DNA of 64,000 nt from Campylobacter coli (GTDB lineage Bacteria; Campylobacterota; Campylobacteria; Campylobacterales; Campylobacteraceae): NCBI GenBank assembly GCA_039516895.1, contig CP154437.1, positions 1,116,001 to 1,180,000 on the forward strand. Direction: 5' to 3'. Under the pieces are notes generated by a model that ran no database searches, was not told the DNA's origin, and worked only from the letters and a program-made list of their open reading frames with translations. The stretch's first letter is position 1. Each line of letters opens with the position of its first letter. Below are positions 24,145 through 32,807 of this stretch, one piece after another. A program made the translations under genes and the position numbers.

Positions 24145-25575
24145 ATGGGCAAATTTGTTAACAATGTTGATGAATTCTTTAATTTTTGCAAACAAAACGA
24201 AGTTCTTTTTGTAGACTTTCGCTTTACTGATATGATAGGAACTTGGCATCATATCACTTATAATCTTCATGCAATTAGCGAAGAAACTTTTGAAGCAGGA
24301 ATTCCATTTGATGGTAGCTCGATTCACGGATGGCAGCCTATTGAAAAATCAGATATGATTTTAAAACCTGATGCGCAAAGTGCATTTTTAGATCCTTTTA
24401 CAGCGGATCCTACGGTTATAGTTTTTTGTGATGTTTATGATATATATAAAGGACAAATGTATGAAAAATGTCCAAGAAGTATAGCAAAAAAAGCAATGGA
24501 GCACCTTAAAAATAGTGGTATAGCTGATACTGCTTATTTTGGTCCAGAAAATGAATTTTTTGTTTTTGATAGTGTAAAAATTGTAGATACAACCCATTGT
24601 TCTAAATACGAAGTGGATACAGAAGAGGGAGAGTGGAATGATGATAAAGATTTCGCAGATGGCTACAACACAGGCCATCGTCCACGAAATAAAGGTGGAT
24701 ATTTTCCTGTTCAACCTATAGATTCTTTAGTAGATATTCGTTCTGAAATGGTTCAAACTCTTGAAAAAGTAGGACTTAAAACCTTTGTTCACCATCATGA
24801 AGTTGCACAAGGGCAAGCAGAAATTGGGGTAAATTTTGGAACACTTGTAGAAGCTGCGGATAATGTACAAATCTACAAATATATCGTTAAAATGGTAGCT
24901 CATTTAAATGGAAAAACAGCAACTTTTATGCCAAAACCTCTTTATGGTGACAATGGAAACGGTATGCATGTTCATATGAGTCTATGGAAAGACGGTGTAA
25001 ATTTATTCTATGACAAAGAAGGCTATGGAGGACTTAGTCAAACTGCTATTAACTATATAGGCGGGGTTTTGAAAAATGCTCGTTCTGTTGCAGCTTTTAC
25101 CAATCCAAGCTCTAATTCATACAAAAGAATAGTTCCAGGTTTTGAAGCTCCTTGTATTTTAACCTATTCTTGCCAAAATAGAAGTGCAAGTTGTCGCGTG
25201 CCTTATGGAATAGGTAAAAATTCAGCTCGTGTTGAAATTCGTTTCCCTGATAGCACTGCTAATCCTTATCTAGCTTTTGTTAGTCTTTTAATGGCAGGGC
25301 TTGATGGAATTAAAAACAAAACCATTCCTGTAGGACCTATGGATGAAAACTTATTTGATCTCACCTTAGATGAAATTCGTGAAAAAGGCATAGAGCAACT
25401 ACCACATACCCTAAGAGGAAGTCTTGAAGCTTTAATTCGTTACAACGCTTTCTTAAAACCTGTAATGAGCGATATCTTTATAGATGATTATCAACATTTA
25501 AAATTTGAAACCCAAGTTTGGCCTGTTGAAGCACGTCCAACTGCATACGAATTTAAAACTTGCTACTCTTGCTAA
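24145..25575 (+). CDS. glnA: Glutamine synthetase, type I
   Basis: The 476-residue enzyme makes glutamine from glutamate, ammonia and ATP. Family motifs are [17 protein letters not shown] near residue 55, [10 protein letters not shown] near residue 133, [15 protein letters not shown] near residue 215, [15 protein letters not shown] near residue 271, the ATP-site [18 protein letters not shown], and [18 protein letters not shown]. At the site where enteric GS is adenylylated (NLYDL) it reads NLFDL with Phe404, so that control is impossible. It is monocistronic, with its own promoter and a strong terminator. No glnB or glnE is adjacent. Confidence 0.97.
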   Translation: MGKFVNNVDEFFNFCKQNEVLFVDFRFTDMIGTWHHITYNLHAISEETFEAGIPFDGSSIHGWQPIEKSDMILKPDAQSAFLDPFTADPTVIVFCDVYDIYKGQMYEKCPRSIAKKAMEHLKNSGIADTAYFGPENEFFVFDSVKIVDTTHCSKYEVDTEEGEWNDDKDFADGYNTGHRPRNKGGYFPVQPIDSLVDIRSEMVQTLEKVGLKTFVHHHEVAQGQAEIGVNFGTLVEAADNVQIYKYIVKMVAHLNGKTATFMPKPLYGDNGNGMHVHMSLWKDGVNLFYDKEGYGGLSQTAINYIGGVLKNARSVAAFTNPSSNSYKRIVPGFEAPCILTYSCQNRSASCRVPYGIGKNSARVEIRFPDSTANPYLAFVSLLMAGLDGIKNKTIPVGPMDENLFDLTLDEIREKGIEQLPHTLRGSLEALIRYNAFLKPVMSDIFIDDYQHLKFETQVWPVEARPTAYEFKTCYSC

Positions 25576-25580
25576 ATAAA

Positions 25581-25620
25581 AAGCAAAGCGAAATTTTAAA
25601 CGCTTTGCTTTATTTTTATT
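25581..25620 (+). terminator. Rho-independent terminator of glnA
   Basis: AAGCAAAGCG (25581-25590) pairs with CGCTTTGCTT (25601-25610) around a ten-base loop and is followed by TATTTTTATT. It is strong and begins five bases after the stop. Confidence 0.88.
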
Positions 25621-25896
25621 GATAACTTCTTAAATTCTTACTTTTCAATATTGTATAAATTCACTTTCATAAAGAATCAAAAATTATTATTGTTAATATT
25701 GCATCAGAATTTCTAATCCCTAATTTTATATATTTTAGAAATTGATCGATTATACTTCATTTGAATTGTTTTTTCATTATTTTAAACTTGAATAATATTT
25801 TAGATTTAATGTTTGATAATTTTATACCATTGTTGAGAAATATAATCGGATAATGTAATTAAATATGTAAACATTTTAGTCAATTAATAATTGGAA
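25621..25896. other. Gene-free stretch between glnA and flgG
   Basis: About 275 bases of very AT-rich DNA between two convergent terminators. No coding frame of useful length, tRNA-like fold or GC hairpin was recognised. The only symmetric element noted is the short palindrome CAATTAATAATTG (about 25881-25893). Confidence 0.5.
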
Positions 25897-25926
25897 AAAT
25901 TTATGGCATAAAAATACCATAAATTT
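25897..25926 (-). terminator. Terminator of flgG2-flgG
   Basis: AAATTTATGG (25897-25906) and CCATAAATTT (25917-25926) pair over ten bp. Read on the minus strand it ends in a T-run (ATTTTTCC). It begins 17 bases after the flgG stop. Confidence 0.7.
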
Positions 25927-25942
25927 ATATAACTAATTTAAA

Positions 25943-26734
25943 TTATCTTTTTAATTGATTGACAATTCCAAGCATATCATCACTTGTCGTGATAGCCTTT
26001 GAACCTGCTTCGTAAGCTCTTTGTCCTGTGATAAGATCGGTCATTTCTTCAACAAGCTGCACATTGCTTAGCTCTATAAAACCATGTCTTATTGTTCCAA
26101 GTCCATCTTGAGTTGCTATACCTGCTACAGGTGCACCGCTTGCTCCTGTTTCAAGATAAAGATTATCTCCCATAGAATGAAGTCCAGCTGGGTTGATAAA
26201 TTGTACAAGTTCAACTTGACCGATTTGCGTTTCTTGTTGTTCCCCTGGAAGCATTACAGAAACTGTGCCATCGGTAGCCACATTAATCGCAGTTGCTCCT
26301 TCTGGTATAGTCATTTCAGGCAAAAGCCTATAACCATCTGCATTAACAATATTCCCCTCATTATCTTTTGTAAATTGCCCATTTCTTGTATAAGCTATCG
26401 TGCCATCAGGGAGTTGAATTTGAAAAAAACCATTTCCAGCAATTGCCATATCAAGACCATCTGTGCTTGTAGCCTTTAAATTACCTTCAGTAAAAACCTT
26501 TGTCACAGCTGTCGGGCGTACACCAATACCTACTTCTATACCCGATGGAGAAAGTGTTGTTGCTGAAGTTGAAGTTCCTGCATATTTCATAACTTGGTAC
26601 ATTAGATCAGCAAATTCTGCACGACCCTTTTTAAAACCTGCTGTGTTGACATTTGCAATATTGTTTGAAGTAACATCAATTTGTGTTTGCTGTGCTACCA
26701 TTCCCGTAGCAGCAGTATGAAGTGATCTCATCAT
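25943..26734 (-). CDS. flgG: Flagellar distal rod protein FlgG
   Basis: The 263-residue rod protein opens with the rod signature RSLHTAATGMVAQQTQIDVTSNNIANVNTAGFKKG. It continues with the FlgG central domain (NGFFQIQLPDGTIAYTRNGQF near residue 105) and ends with the family C-terminal motif FIELSNVQLVEEMTDLITGQRAYEAGSKAI. It forms the distal rod through the outer membrane rings. It lies 30 bases behind a second flgG-type gene under one sigma-54 promoter, with AAAGGA before the start. Confidence 0.96.
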   Translation of the reverse strand: MMRSLHTAATGMVAQQTQIDVTSNNIANVNTAGFKKGRAEFADLMYQVMKYAGTSTSATTLSPSGIEVGIGVRPTAVTKVFTEGNLKATSTDGLDMAIAGNGFFQIQLPDGTIAYTRNGQFTKDNEGNIVNADGYRLLPEMTIPEGATAINVATDGTVSVMLPGEQQETQIGQVELVQFINPAGLHSMGDNLYLETGASGAPVAGIATQDGLGTIRHGFIELSNVQLVEEMTDLITGQRAYEAGSKAITTSDDMLGIVNQLKR

Positions 26735-26764
26735 TTTCTATCCTTTAATCTATTTTATATTATT

Positions 26765-27586
26765 TTATTTAACAGCTGCAAGTTTATTGATAGCTTCTTG
26801 GTTTAAATCATCCATATGAGCTGTCATAACTTTTTGATACATTTCTACCATTCTATTTGCCTCTATGAGCCCTACCATTTCGGTTACTGGATTGACATTA
26901 GAGCCTTGAGAAAAACCTTGGCGGACTGCATTGGAATTATCCAAATCTCTAATACGCGTTAAATCATCTATCCTATAAACATTATCCCCATCTTTTTGCA
27001 AAGCTCTTATATCATCTACTTGAGCGATAAATAATCTTGCATTTTGAACACCATCTACTTCAATGCTTCCATTTCTGTCCACATTGATATAAACCGCGCC
27101 ATTTGGGATACGAATTCCTGCATTTTGAGGATTATTAAAATAATCACTGCTTAAAATTCTATACCCTTGCTTATTGACCAAATAACCCTCTTCATTAAGC
27201 TGAAAATTTCCATCTTTGCTTAATCTTATTTCACCATCTTTAGTTTGAACCAAATAAAAAGCATCTTCCCTAGTCATAGCCAAATCTAAAGGATTGTTAG
27301 TCGCTTTTAAAGAGCCTAAGCTAAAATCTGTATATCCTTGTGAAACTTGAGGAACACCATCTATAGTAGTATTTACAAATCTTGATGCATCTCTTGTGTG
27401 ATTTTCTATAGGTAACTCATCCTGAGTTTCTTTAAAAATCCTTTTAAAATCTGCAATTACAACATCATCTCTTTTGTAACCACTCGTGTTAATATTGGCA
27501 AGATTATTTGTGATAACATCAAGTTTGTTAAATTGAGTTACCATCCCGCCCGTTGCTTGATAATATCCATTTTGCATATTTTTCAC
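26765..27586 (-). CDS. flgG2: FlgF/FlgG-type flagellar proximal rod protein
   Basis: The 273-residue product has the rod N-terminal pattern GYYQATGGMVTQFNKLDVITNNLANINTSGYKRD and the closing VTEMVGLIEANRMVEMYQKVMTAH. The centre (LDLAMTREDAFYLVQTKDGEIRLSKDGNFQ) is closer to FlgF than FlgG. In Campylobacter it is usually named flgG2 or flgF. It is exported by the flagellar apparatus without a signal peptide. A perfect sigma-54 promoter at 27631-27614 lies about 30 bases upstream. Confidence 0.92.
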   Translation of the reverse strand: MKNMQNGYYQATGGMVTQFNKLDVITNNLANINTSGYKRDDVVIADFKRIFKETQDELPIENHTRDASRFVNTTIDGVPQVSQGYTDFSLGSLKATNNPLDLAMTREDAFYLVQTKDGEIRLSKDGNFQLNEEGYLVNKQGYRILSSDYFNNPQNAGIRIPNGAVYINVDRNGSIEVDGVQNARLFIAQVDDIRALQKDGDNVYRIDDLTRIRDLDNSNAVRQGFSQGSNVNPVTEMVGLIEANRMVEMYQKVMTAHMDDLNQEAINKLAAVK

Positions 27587-27609
27587 CTATAAATTTTAAT
27601 ATTTTAATT

Positions 27610-27631
27610 TATAAAGCAAAGAGTGTTCCAA
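27610..27631 (-). promoter_or_regulatory. Sigma-54 promoter of flgG2-flgG
   Basis: On the minus strand TTGGAAC (27631-27625) and TTTGCTT (27620-27614) form a full -24/-12 pair with GG-N10-GC spacing. The 21-base core reaching 27610 is identical to that before flgH. RpoN with the FlgSR two-component system drives such genes in Campylobacter. Confidence 0.92.
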
Positions 27632-27678
27632 CTTTTTAAAAGAATGAATTTTAGGGGATTAGATGAATAAAAATAAAA

Positions 27679-27702
27679 AGCAAGATTTATAAAAATCTTG
27701 CT
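27679..27702 (-). terminator. Terminator of the ppiD-ftsA-ftsZ unit
   Basis: AGCAAGATTT (27679-27688) pairs with AAATCTTGCT (27693-27702) around ATAA. On the minus strand it is followed by TTTTATTTTTATT, making it strong. It sits 15 bases after ftsZ and before the flagellar sigma-54 promoter. Confidence 0.88.
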
Positions 27703-27717
27703 AAAAAATATTTCGTT

Positions 27718-28830
27718 TTAGTCCATTTGACGGCGTAAGAAAGTAGGAGTTTCAATTTGAGCCATTATCTCTTCATCAAAACCACCACTTACTTTTCTAA
27801 GGTTTAAATAAGGATTTTTTTTAGGAGCTTCAGCCTCTTCTGCAGCTTTTTTAGCCATACTGTCTCTATCTTCAAATCCTGTAGCAATAATAGTAACTTC
27901 TACCCTATCTTCCATGCTATCATCAGTAGTAGAACCAAAAATAATCTTTGCATTCTCATCAACAATTTCTTCAATATTATTTGCAGCAGCAGAAATTTCA
28001 ATCAAAGAGCAATTAGAACTTGTTTTAAAATGCAAAATAACCCCTTTAGCCCCTTTAATATCCATACCATCTAATAATGGAGATTCTATGGCATTAGAAA
28101 GAGCCTCTTCGATAGCATTTTCTCCACTAGCACTACCTACACCCATAAGTGCTAAACCACGATGACTCATTATAGTTCTAACATCGGCAAAGTCAACATT
28201 GATATCGCCATTATCTAAAAGTATAGAAACCATACCCTTAACAGCACGAGCTAAAATATCATCAACCAATTTAAAAGCATCCTTAATCCCTGCTTTTTTA
28301 TCAATAATACTTAAGAGCTTTTCATTTTGAATCACAAGGATAGAATCACTTTCTTTTTTGAGTTCAAGGAGTCCATTTTCAGCAAGTTTTTTTCTTTGTT
28401 TTCCTTCAAAAGCAAAAGGCATAGTTACAACAGAAACAGTTAAAGCACCTATTTCTTTAGCTGCTTGTGCAATGACTGGAGTAGCGCCCGTTCCTGTGCC
28501 GCCACCAAAACCTGAAGCGATAAAAACGATATCGCTTTGGCTAAGACTAGCTTTAATCTCTTCAAAGCTTTCTCTAGCACTCTCTGCCCCAACCTCTGGC
28601 AACATACCTGCGCCTAGTCCCTTTGTTTTTTTCTCGCCAAGTTGAATTTTGGTTTTTGCTAATGAATTTGAAATAGCTTGTGCATCAGTATTAGCCGCGA
28701 TTAAATCAAGGTCATTTAAGCCCATCTTGACCATATGATTAATCATATTTCCACCGCCACCACCGCAGCCTATAACTTTAATTTTAGCGCCTTTATTATG
28801 TTGCATCTCTTCTACTAAAAATTCGCTCAT
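27718..28830 (-). CDS. ftsZ: Cell division GTPase FtsZ
   Basis: The 370-residue tubulin homologue forms the division ring. Motifs include IKVIGCGGGGGNMINHM (residues 16-32), the tubulin signature GFGGGTGTGATPVI near residue 110, NVDFADVRTIMSHRG near residue 210, and the conserved tail TPTFLRRQ that docks FtsA and other partners. It lies behind ftsA with 16 bases between and a clear AAGGAG site. It is the last gene before a strong terminator. Confidence 0.97.
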   Translation of the reverse strand: MSEFLVEEMQHNKGAKIKVIGCGGGGGNMINHMVKMGLNDLDLIAANTDAQAISNSLAKTKIQLGEKKTKGLGAGMLPEVGAESARESFEEIKASLSQSDIVFIASGFGGGTGTGATPVIAQAAKEIGALTVSVVTMPFAFEGKQRKKLAENGLLELKKESDSILVIQNEKLLSIIDKKAGIKDAFKLVDDILARAVKGMVSILLDNGDINVDFADVRTIMSHRGLALMGVGSASGENAIEEALSNAIESPLLDGMDIKGAKGVILHFKTSSNCSLIEISAAANNIEEIVDENAKIIFGSTTDDSMEDRVEVTIIATGFEDRDSMAKKAAEEAEAPKKNPYLNLRKVSGGFDEEIMAQIETPTFLRRQMD

Positions 28831-28846
28831 AAAAACTTTCTCCTTG

Positions 28847-30229
28847 TTAAAATTGATTCATTATTTTATGCCAAATATTTGAAAAAACATTAGGTTTTTT
28901 CTCTTTTGGCTCTTTAAAATCTAATTGTTCTTGTAATATTATTGTATCATTTTCTTGCAAATTTTCGCCAAAAAAATCAGATTTTGTTTCATTTTCCACT
29001 TCTTTTTGTGGAATTATTTCTTGCCTAATTTGACGGTTGTAATTTTCTATCTCCCCTTTATATCTTAACTTTTCATTTGAATCAAGTTCATAAGGTGTAA
29101 AATAACCTGCACCATATAAACAAAGTCCTATAGCACAAGTATTTTCAGGATCGTTAAAAATTTCACTAAATCCAGTAATCAAATCTTTTCTAGCAGTAGC
29201 AAGTCTAACAGAACGGTTATCAAAAGTTGCAGGAGCCAACTCGTCAATACCTGCTAATTTAGTCATTCCACCCGTCAATACAACACCACCACCTATACTA
29301 TTTGCATAACGATTATCGCTTAAAATTTTAGCTAAAATCATTAAAGTTTCTTCAGCTCTCGCGTAAATTACATTTGAAATGATATCTAAAGAAACCTCAT
29401 TTACTTTTCTTTCATCTCCCATAGAAGGAATTTGTATCAATGCATTAGGTTGTTGAGAAAGAGCTGCATAATTTAATTTAATTTTCTCAGCTTCTTTTAA
29501 AGGGGTATGCAAAGCCATCGATAAATCTTGGGTAATATTAATCGATCCAATTTGTAAACAATCATTATAGCGAATTGAATTTCCAGTATGAACTACCATA
29601 TCGCAGATGGCTCCACCCATATCAATCAAAACAGCACCTAGTTCTTTTTCACTATCATCTAAACAAGCTATAGCCGAAGCATAACCAGAAAGGACTATAT
29701 TATCAACTCTTAAATCAGCCAACTCAACAGCTTTTTTTAAATTTTTAATATGAGATTCTTGAGAAATAACTATATGAGTTGAAACCTCCAAACGATTTCC
29801 ACTCATACCCAAAGGATCATCTACATGTTCTAAATCATTCACCTTAAAATTATAAGGTAAAACATGGATAATTTCATAACCACTTGGAAGATTTGCAGTG
29901 TGCTTGGCTGTACTTACCGCACGATGAATTTCTTTGATACCTATCTCATGATTTGGTATATTTACCACACCTATGCTGTCAACACTTTTAGTATAGGCAC
30001 CTGAAATAGAAACCACCACTTTATCATAATGAACACCGCTCATCATTTCTGCATTTCTAACTGCTTCTTCAATCGATTTTGAGGCAAGTTCGATATTGGT
30101 AATAGCGCCTTTTTTTACACCATTAGTTTTTGCTTTTGCAAAACCAATAATTTTTAAACCTTCCTCATCTTTTTGAGCGACAATGGCACAAGTTTGTGTC
30201 GAACCTAAGTCAATTCCTAATATATTCAA
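28847..30229 (-). CDS. ftsA: Cell division actin-like protein FtsA
   Basis: The 460-residue membrane-tethered actin homologue anchors FtsZ. It shows LGIDLGSTQTCAIVA at the phosphate-binding N terminus, SISGAYTKS in the 1C domain, ELGAVLIDMGGAICDM near residue 205, and GGGVVLTGGMTKLAGI near residue 335. After a variable charged linker the C terminus is an amphipathic membrane-binding helix (NVFSNIWHKIMNQF). It is unusual among neighbours in being downstream of a PpiD-like chaperone gene rather than a division or wall cluster, as is usual in Campylobacter. Confidence 0.95.
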   Translation of the reverse strand: MNILGIDLGSTQTCAIVAQKDEEGLKIIGFAKAKTNGVKKGAITNIELASKSIEEAVRNAEMMSGVHYDKVVVSISGAYTKSVDSIGVVNIPNHEIGIKEIHRAVSTAKHTANLPSGYEIIHVLPYNFKVNDLEHVDDPLGMSGNRLEVSTHIVISQESHIKNLKKAVELADLRVDNIVLSGYASAIACLDDSEKELGAVLIDMGGAICDMVVHTGNSIRYNDCLQIGSINITQDLSMALHTPLKEAEKIKLNYAALSQQPNALIQIPSMGDERKVNEVSLDIISNVIYARAEETLMILAKILSDNRYANSIGGGVVLTGGMTKLAGIDELAPATFDNRSVRLATARKDLITGFSEIFNDPENTCAIGLCLYGAGYFTPYELDSNEKLRYKGEIENYNRQIRQEIIPQKEVENETKSDFFGENLQENDTIILQEQLDFKEPKEKKPNVFSNIWHKIMNQF

Positions 30230-30231
30230 AA

Positions 30232-31719
30232 TTATTTACCTTTATAATAAATTTTTATTGGATATGTTTTTTTAAGCTCTTCGATCAATTCCTGTTTCAT
30301 TTCATTAGCTTTTAAGTTTTGTAAATTCTGATTAAGCATTGTGCGATATTGCTGAAATTTTTCAGGATTCATATCAAGCTTTTGCTTATTAATTTTATAA
30401 AGTATAGCCTTATCTTCATTTAAAATAACATAAGAACGGTTTTGATCAGAATTAAAAACATTCATTAGAAAATAACTAAATTCCGCTTCATTTAATATAT
30501 TACTAATCTTAGCATCATTTCTTACAGTATCTCTGCTTACAAAACCTATATTAGTTCCGCTAAAATTTTCTAAATTTTGCTTAGCTTTTTCTTCTAAATT
30601 CTTTTTCACCTGTTCACTGATATAAATAGGCATAAGCTCTTCCCTAGCCTCATCAAAAGTCTTAGTTCTTATAGGATTGGTTTTGTTAAGCTTGATGATA
30701 ATATAACCATTTTGATATTCACTCGGTCTTAACACATCTCCATTTTTCGCCCTAGATAAAGCTTCAAGTGGGTAATAAACATCTGAGTCTGTGATATTTT
30801 CATCTTTTTGGAAATTATCTTTACCTTCTTTTAATTCTAAAAATTTAGCATTAGCCGTATTTTTAAGCTGCGCTAAAGCATAATCTTTGGCAACATCCTT
30901 TTTAGCCGCTTCAAAACTCATGATTTTTCCGCTAAAATCTTTATATTTAAATTTATTATTTTCATTATTATAAAATTCTTCTAGCTTGCTATCATCGATT
31001 TTTTGCATATCCACTGGTAGATAATAAGTGGAAATCTCATATATTTTTTTTGTTTTATAATCTTCTTTGTGTTCATTCCAAAGTTTTTTAAGCTCTTCTT
31101 CATTAACTTGTATATTTTCTTTATCTTGCTCTAGTTTTGCGATATTTAAAGAATCTTGCATAAAATAGCTAGCTCCTAGCATTTTCAACTCTTCATCTGT
31201 TTGAGGAAGATTAAATATTTGCTCTAGTTTACCGATAATAATTTCATTTGAAAGAGTTTTTTCATATTCTTTTGGAGTCATATTGTTTGCATTTAAAAGT
31301 TCGTAGTAAATTGTTTTATTGAAATCACCTGAAGGATCTTGAAAGGCTCTAGTTTCAGCAAGTGCTTGAATAACTTCATTTTCGCTTGAACCTAATCCCA
31401 AATCTTTAGCAAAATTTAACAAAAGTTTATCTTCAACTAAAGAGCTTAATGCGGCATTTTCGATTCCTAATTGCTTAGCGCTTTCTTCATTTAAACCACC
31501 ATTGCTAATTTGGTTGTAATAATTAAAAATCTGATTATATCTTACATTAAATTCATTATAATTGATTTTTTCATCTCCAACTACAGCAACACTCGAACTT
31601 CTATTAAGATTAAAATCATAAGCACCCCAACCTAAAAACCCGGCTCCAACAAAAGCTATGGTGCTAATCCATATAGTAATAACAAGATATTTTTTGTGAT
31701 GTTGCATCCAAGTAAGCAT
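30232..31719 (-). CDS. PpiD/SurA-like membrane-anchored periplasmic chaperone
   Basis: The 495-residue product has one N-terminal membrane anchor (about residues 10-32) and a long periplasmic part. A SurA N-domain is seen around VGDEKINYNEFNVRYNQ to NNMTPKEYEKTLSNE. The later part (about residues 225-370) has the weak parvulin-like region ending YQNGYIIIKLNKTNP. Members help outer-membrane proteins fold as they leave the translocon. Prolyl isomerase activity is doubtful since the parvulin core is poorly conserved. It is first in the ftsA-ftsZ unit, with a GATAAAAT box upstream. Confidence 0.85.
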   Translation of the reverse strand: MLTWMQHHKKYLVITIWISTIAFVGAGFLGWGAYDFNLNRSSSVAVVGDEKINYNEFNVRYNQIFNYYNQISNGGLNEESAKQLGIENAALSSLVEDKLLLNFAKDLGLGSSENEVIQALAETRAFQDPSGDFNKTIYYELLNANNMTPKEYEKTLSNEIIIGKLEQIFNLPQTDEELKMLGASYFMQDSLNIAKLEQDKENIQVNEEELKKLWNEHKEDYKTKKIYEISTYYLPVDMQKIDDSKLEEFYNNENNKFKYKDFSGKIMSFEAAKKDVAKDYALAQLKNTANAKFLELKEGKDNFQKDENITDSDVYYPLEALSRAKNGDVLRPSEYQNGYIIIKLNKTNPIRTKTFDEAREELMPIYISEQVKKNLEEKAKQNLENFSGTNIGFVSRDTVRNDAKISNILNEAEFSYFLMNVFNSDQNRSYVILNEDKAILYKINKQKLDMNPEKFQQYRTMLNQNLQNLKANEMKQELIEELKKTYPIKIYYKGK

Positions 31720-31748
31720 ATCATTCCTTGATAAAAATTAAACTACAT

Positions 31749-31754
31749 ATTTTA
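31749..31754 (-). promoter_or_regulatory. -10 box of the ppiD-ftsA-ftsZ unit
   Basis: On the minus strand GATAAAAT holds TAAAAT at 31754-31749, about 30 bases before the start codon, with AAGGA in front of the ATG. Confidence 0.5.
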
Positions 31755-31832
31755 TCGCAGAAGTGTTTAATTAGAGTTTAATTAGTAGTTTTTTGTTAAA
31801 TATTTTCATTTTGATTTTAGTTAAAATTTCGT

Positions 31833-31838
31833 TATAAT
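31833..31838 (+). promoter_or_regulatory. -10 box of rsmH
   Basis: TTTCGTTATAAT has its TATAAT at 31833-31838, 33 bases before the TTG start of rsmH. Confidence 0.6.
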
Positions 31839-31871
31839 TATAGCTTATAAAAATTTTATAGGATATAGGAT

Positions 31872-32807
31872 TTGAAAATTCCACACATTCCCGTTTTACT
31901 CAATGAAGTAAATCAAGCATTTAAAAAACTAGACTCGGGGTATTTTTTAGATTGTACTGTGGGTTTTGGTGGTCATAGCGAATCCTTACTTAAAAATCAT
32001 CCAAACCTTAAACTTATAGCATGCGATCAAGATAAAGAAGCGCTTGAATTTTCAAAAAAGCGTCTTCATGATTTTCAAGATAGAACAGAATTTGTTCTGA
32101 GTAATTTTAGTCAAATTTTAGACCAAATTTCACACGATAAACTGAACGATCTCAAAGGCATTTTAGCTGATATTGGAGTATCTTCTTATCAACTTGATGA
32201 TAATAAACGCGGATTTAATCTTCATTCTGATTTTTTAGATATGAGAATGAATCAAGATGCTAAAAATTCAGCTTTTGATATTGTTAATAATTACACCCAA
32301 GAACAATTGAGTGATATTTTTAAAAAATATGGAGAATTAAATGATGGATACTTTATCGCTCAAAAAATTTGTCAAGAAAGACAAAAAAATAAAATAAAAA
32401 GCGCTAAAGAACTTTATGAAATCATAGGAAAAACAAAACAAAATCATAGAAAAATTTCTAAAGCAACTCTAGTTTTTCAAGCTATCAGAATAGAAGTCAA
32501 TCAGGAGCTTGAAGTTTTAAAAACTTTTTTAGAAAAATTAGAAAAAATTAAATTAAAAAATTGTATCCTAGCTATTATTTGTTTTCATTCTTTAGAAGAT
32601 AGGATAGTAAAAAACTATTTTAAAAAATGGGCTAAAAATTGCATCTGTGATGAAAGAGCCTTTAAATGTGAATGTGGAAATAATCATGCTTTAGGACAAA
32701 TTATAAGTAAAAAAGCCATAGTTCCAAGCAAAGAGGAAATTATGATTAACTCTCGTTCAAGCTGTGCAAAAATGCGGATATTTCATTTTAAAAATATGGA
32801 TAAATAA
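31872..32807 (+). CDS. rsmH: 16S rRNA (cytosine-N4)-methyltransferase
   Basis: The 311-residue MraW/RsmH methylates C1402 of 16S rRNA in the decoding site. Its N terminus reads HIPVLLNEVNQAF, then the SAM motif FLDCTVGFGGHSESLL (about residues 25-40), GILADIGVSSYQLD near residue 97, GFNLHSDFLDMRMNQ near residue 110, and IICFHSLEDRIVKNYF near residue 234. The start is TTG with AGG about nine bases upstream. It is coupled to the FtsL-like gene by a TAATG junction, just as mraW precedes ftsL in many bacteria. Confidence 0.94.
   Translation: MKIPHIPVLLNEVNQAFKKLDSGYFLDCTVGFGGHSESLLKNHPNLKLIACDQDKEALEFSKKRLHDFQDRTEFVLSNFSQILDQISHDKLNDLKGILADIGVSSYQLDDNKRGFNLHSDFLDMRMNQDAKNSAFDIVNNYTQEQLSDIFKKYGELNDGYFIAQKICQERQKNKIKSAKELYEIIGKTKQNHRKISKATLVFQAIRIEVNQELEVLKTFLEKLEKIKLKNCILAIICFHSLEDRIVKNYFKKWAKNCICDERAFKCECGNNHALGQIISKKAIVPSKEEIMINSRSSCAKMRIFHFKNMDK

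Noticed and set aside
25621-25896. Possible small RNA gene in the glnA-flgG gap
   Set aside because: No promoter plus terminator pair on one strand and no stable fold could be recognised by eye.
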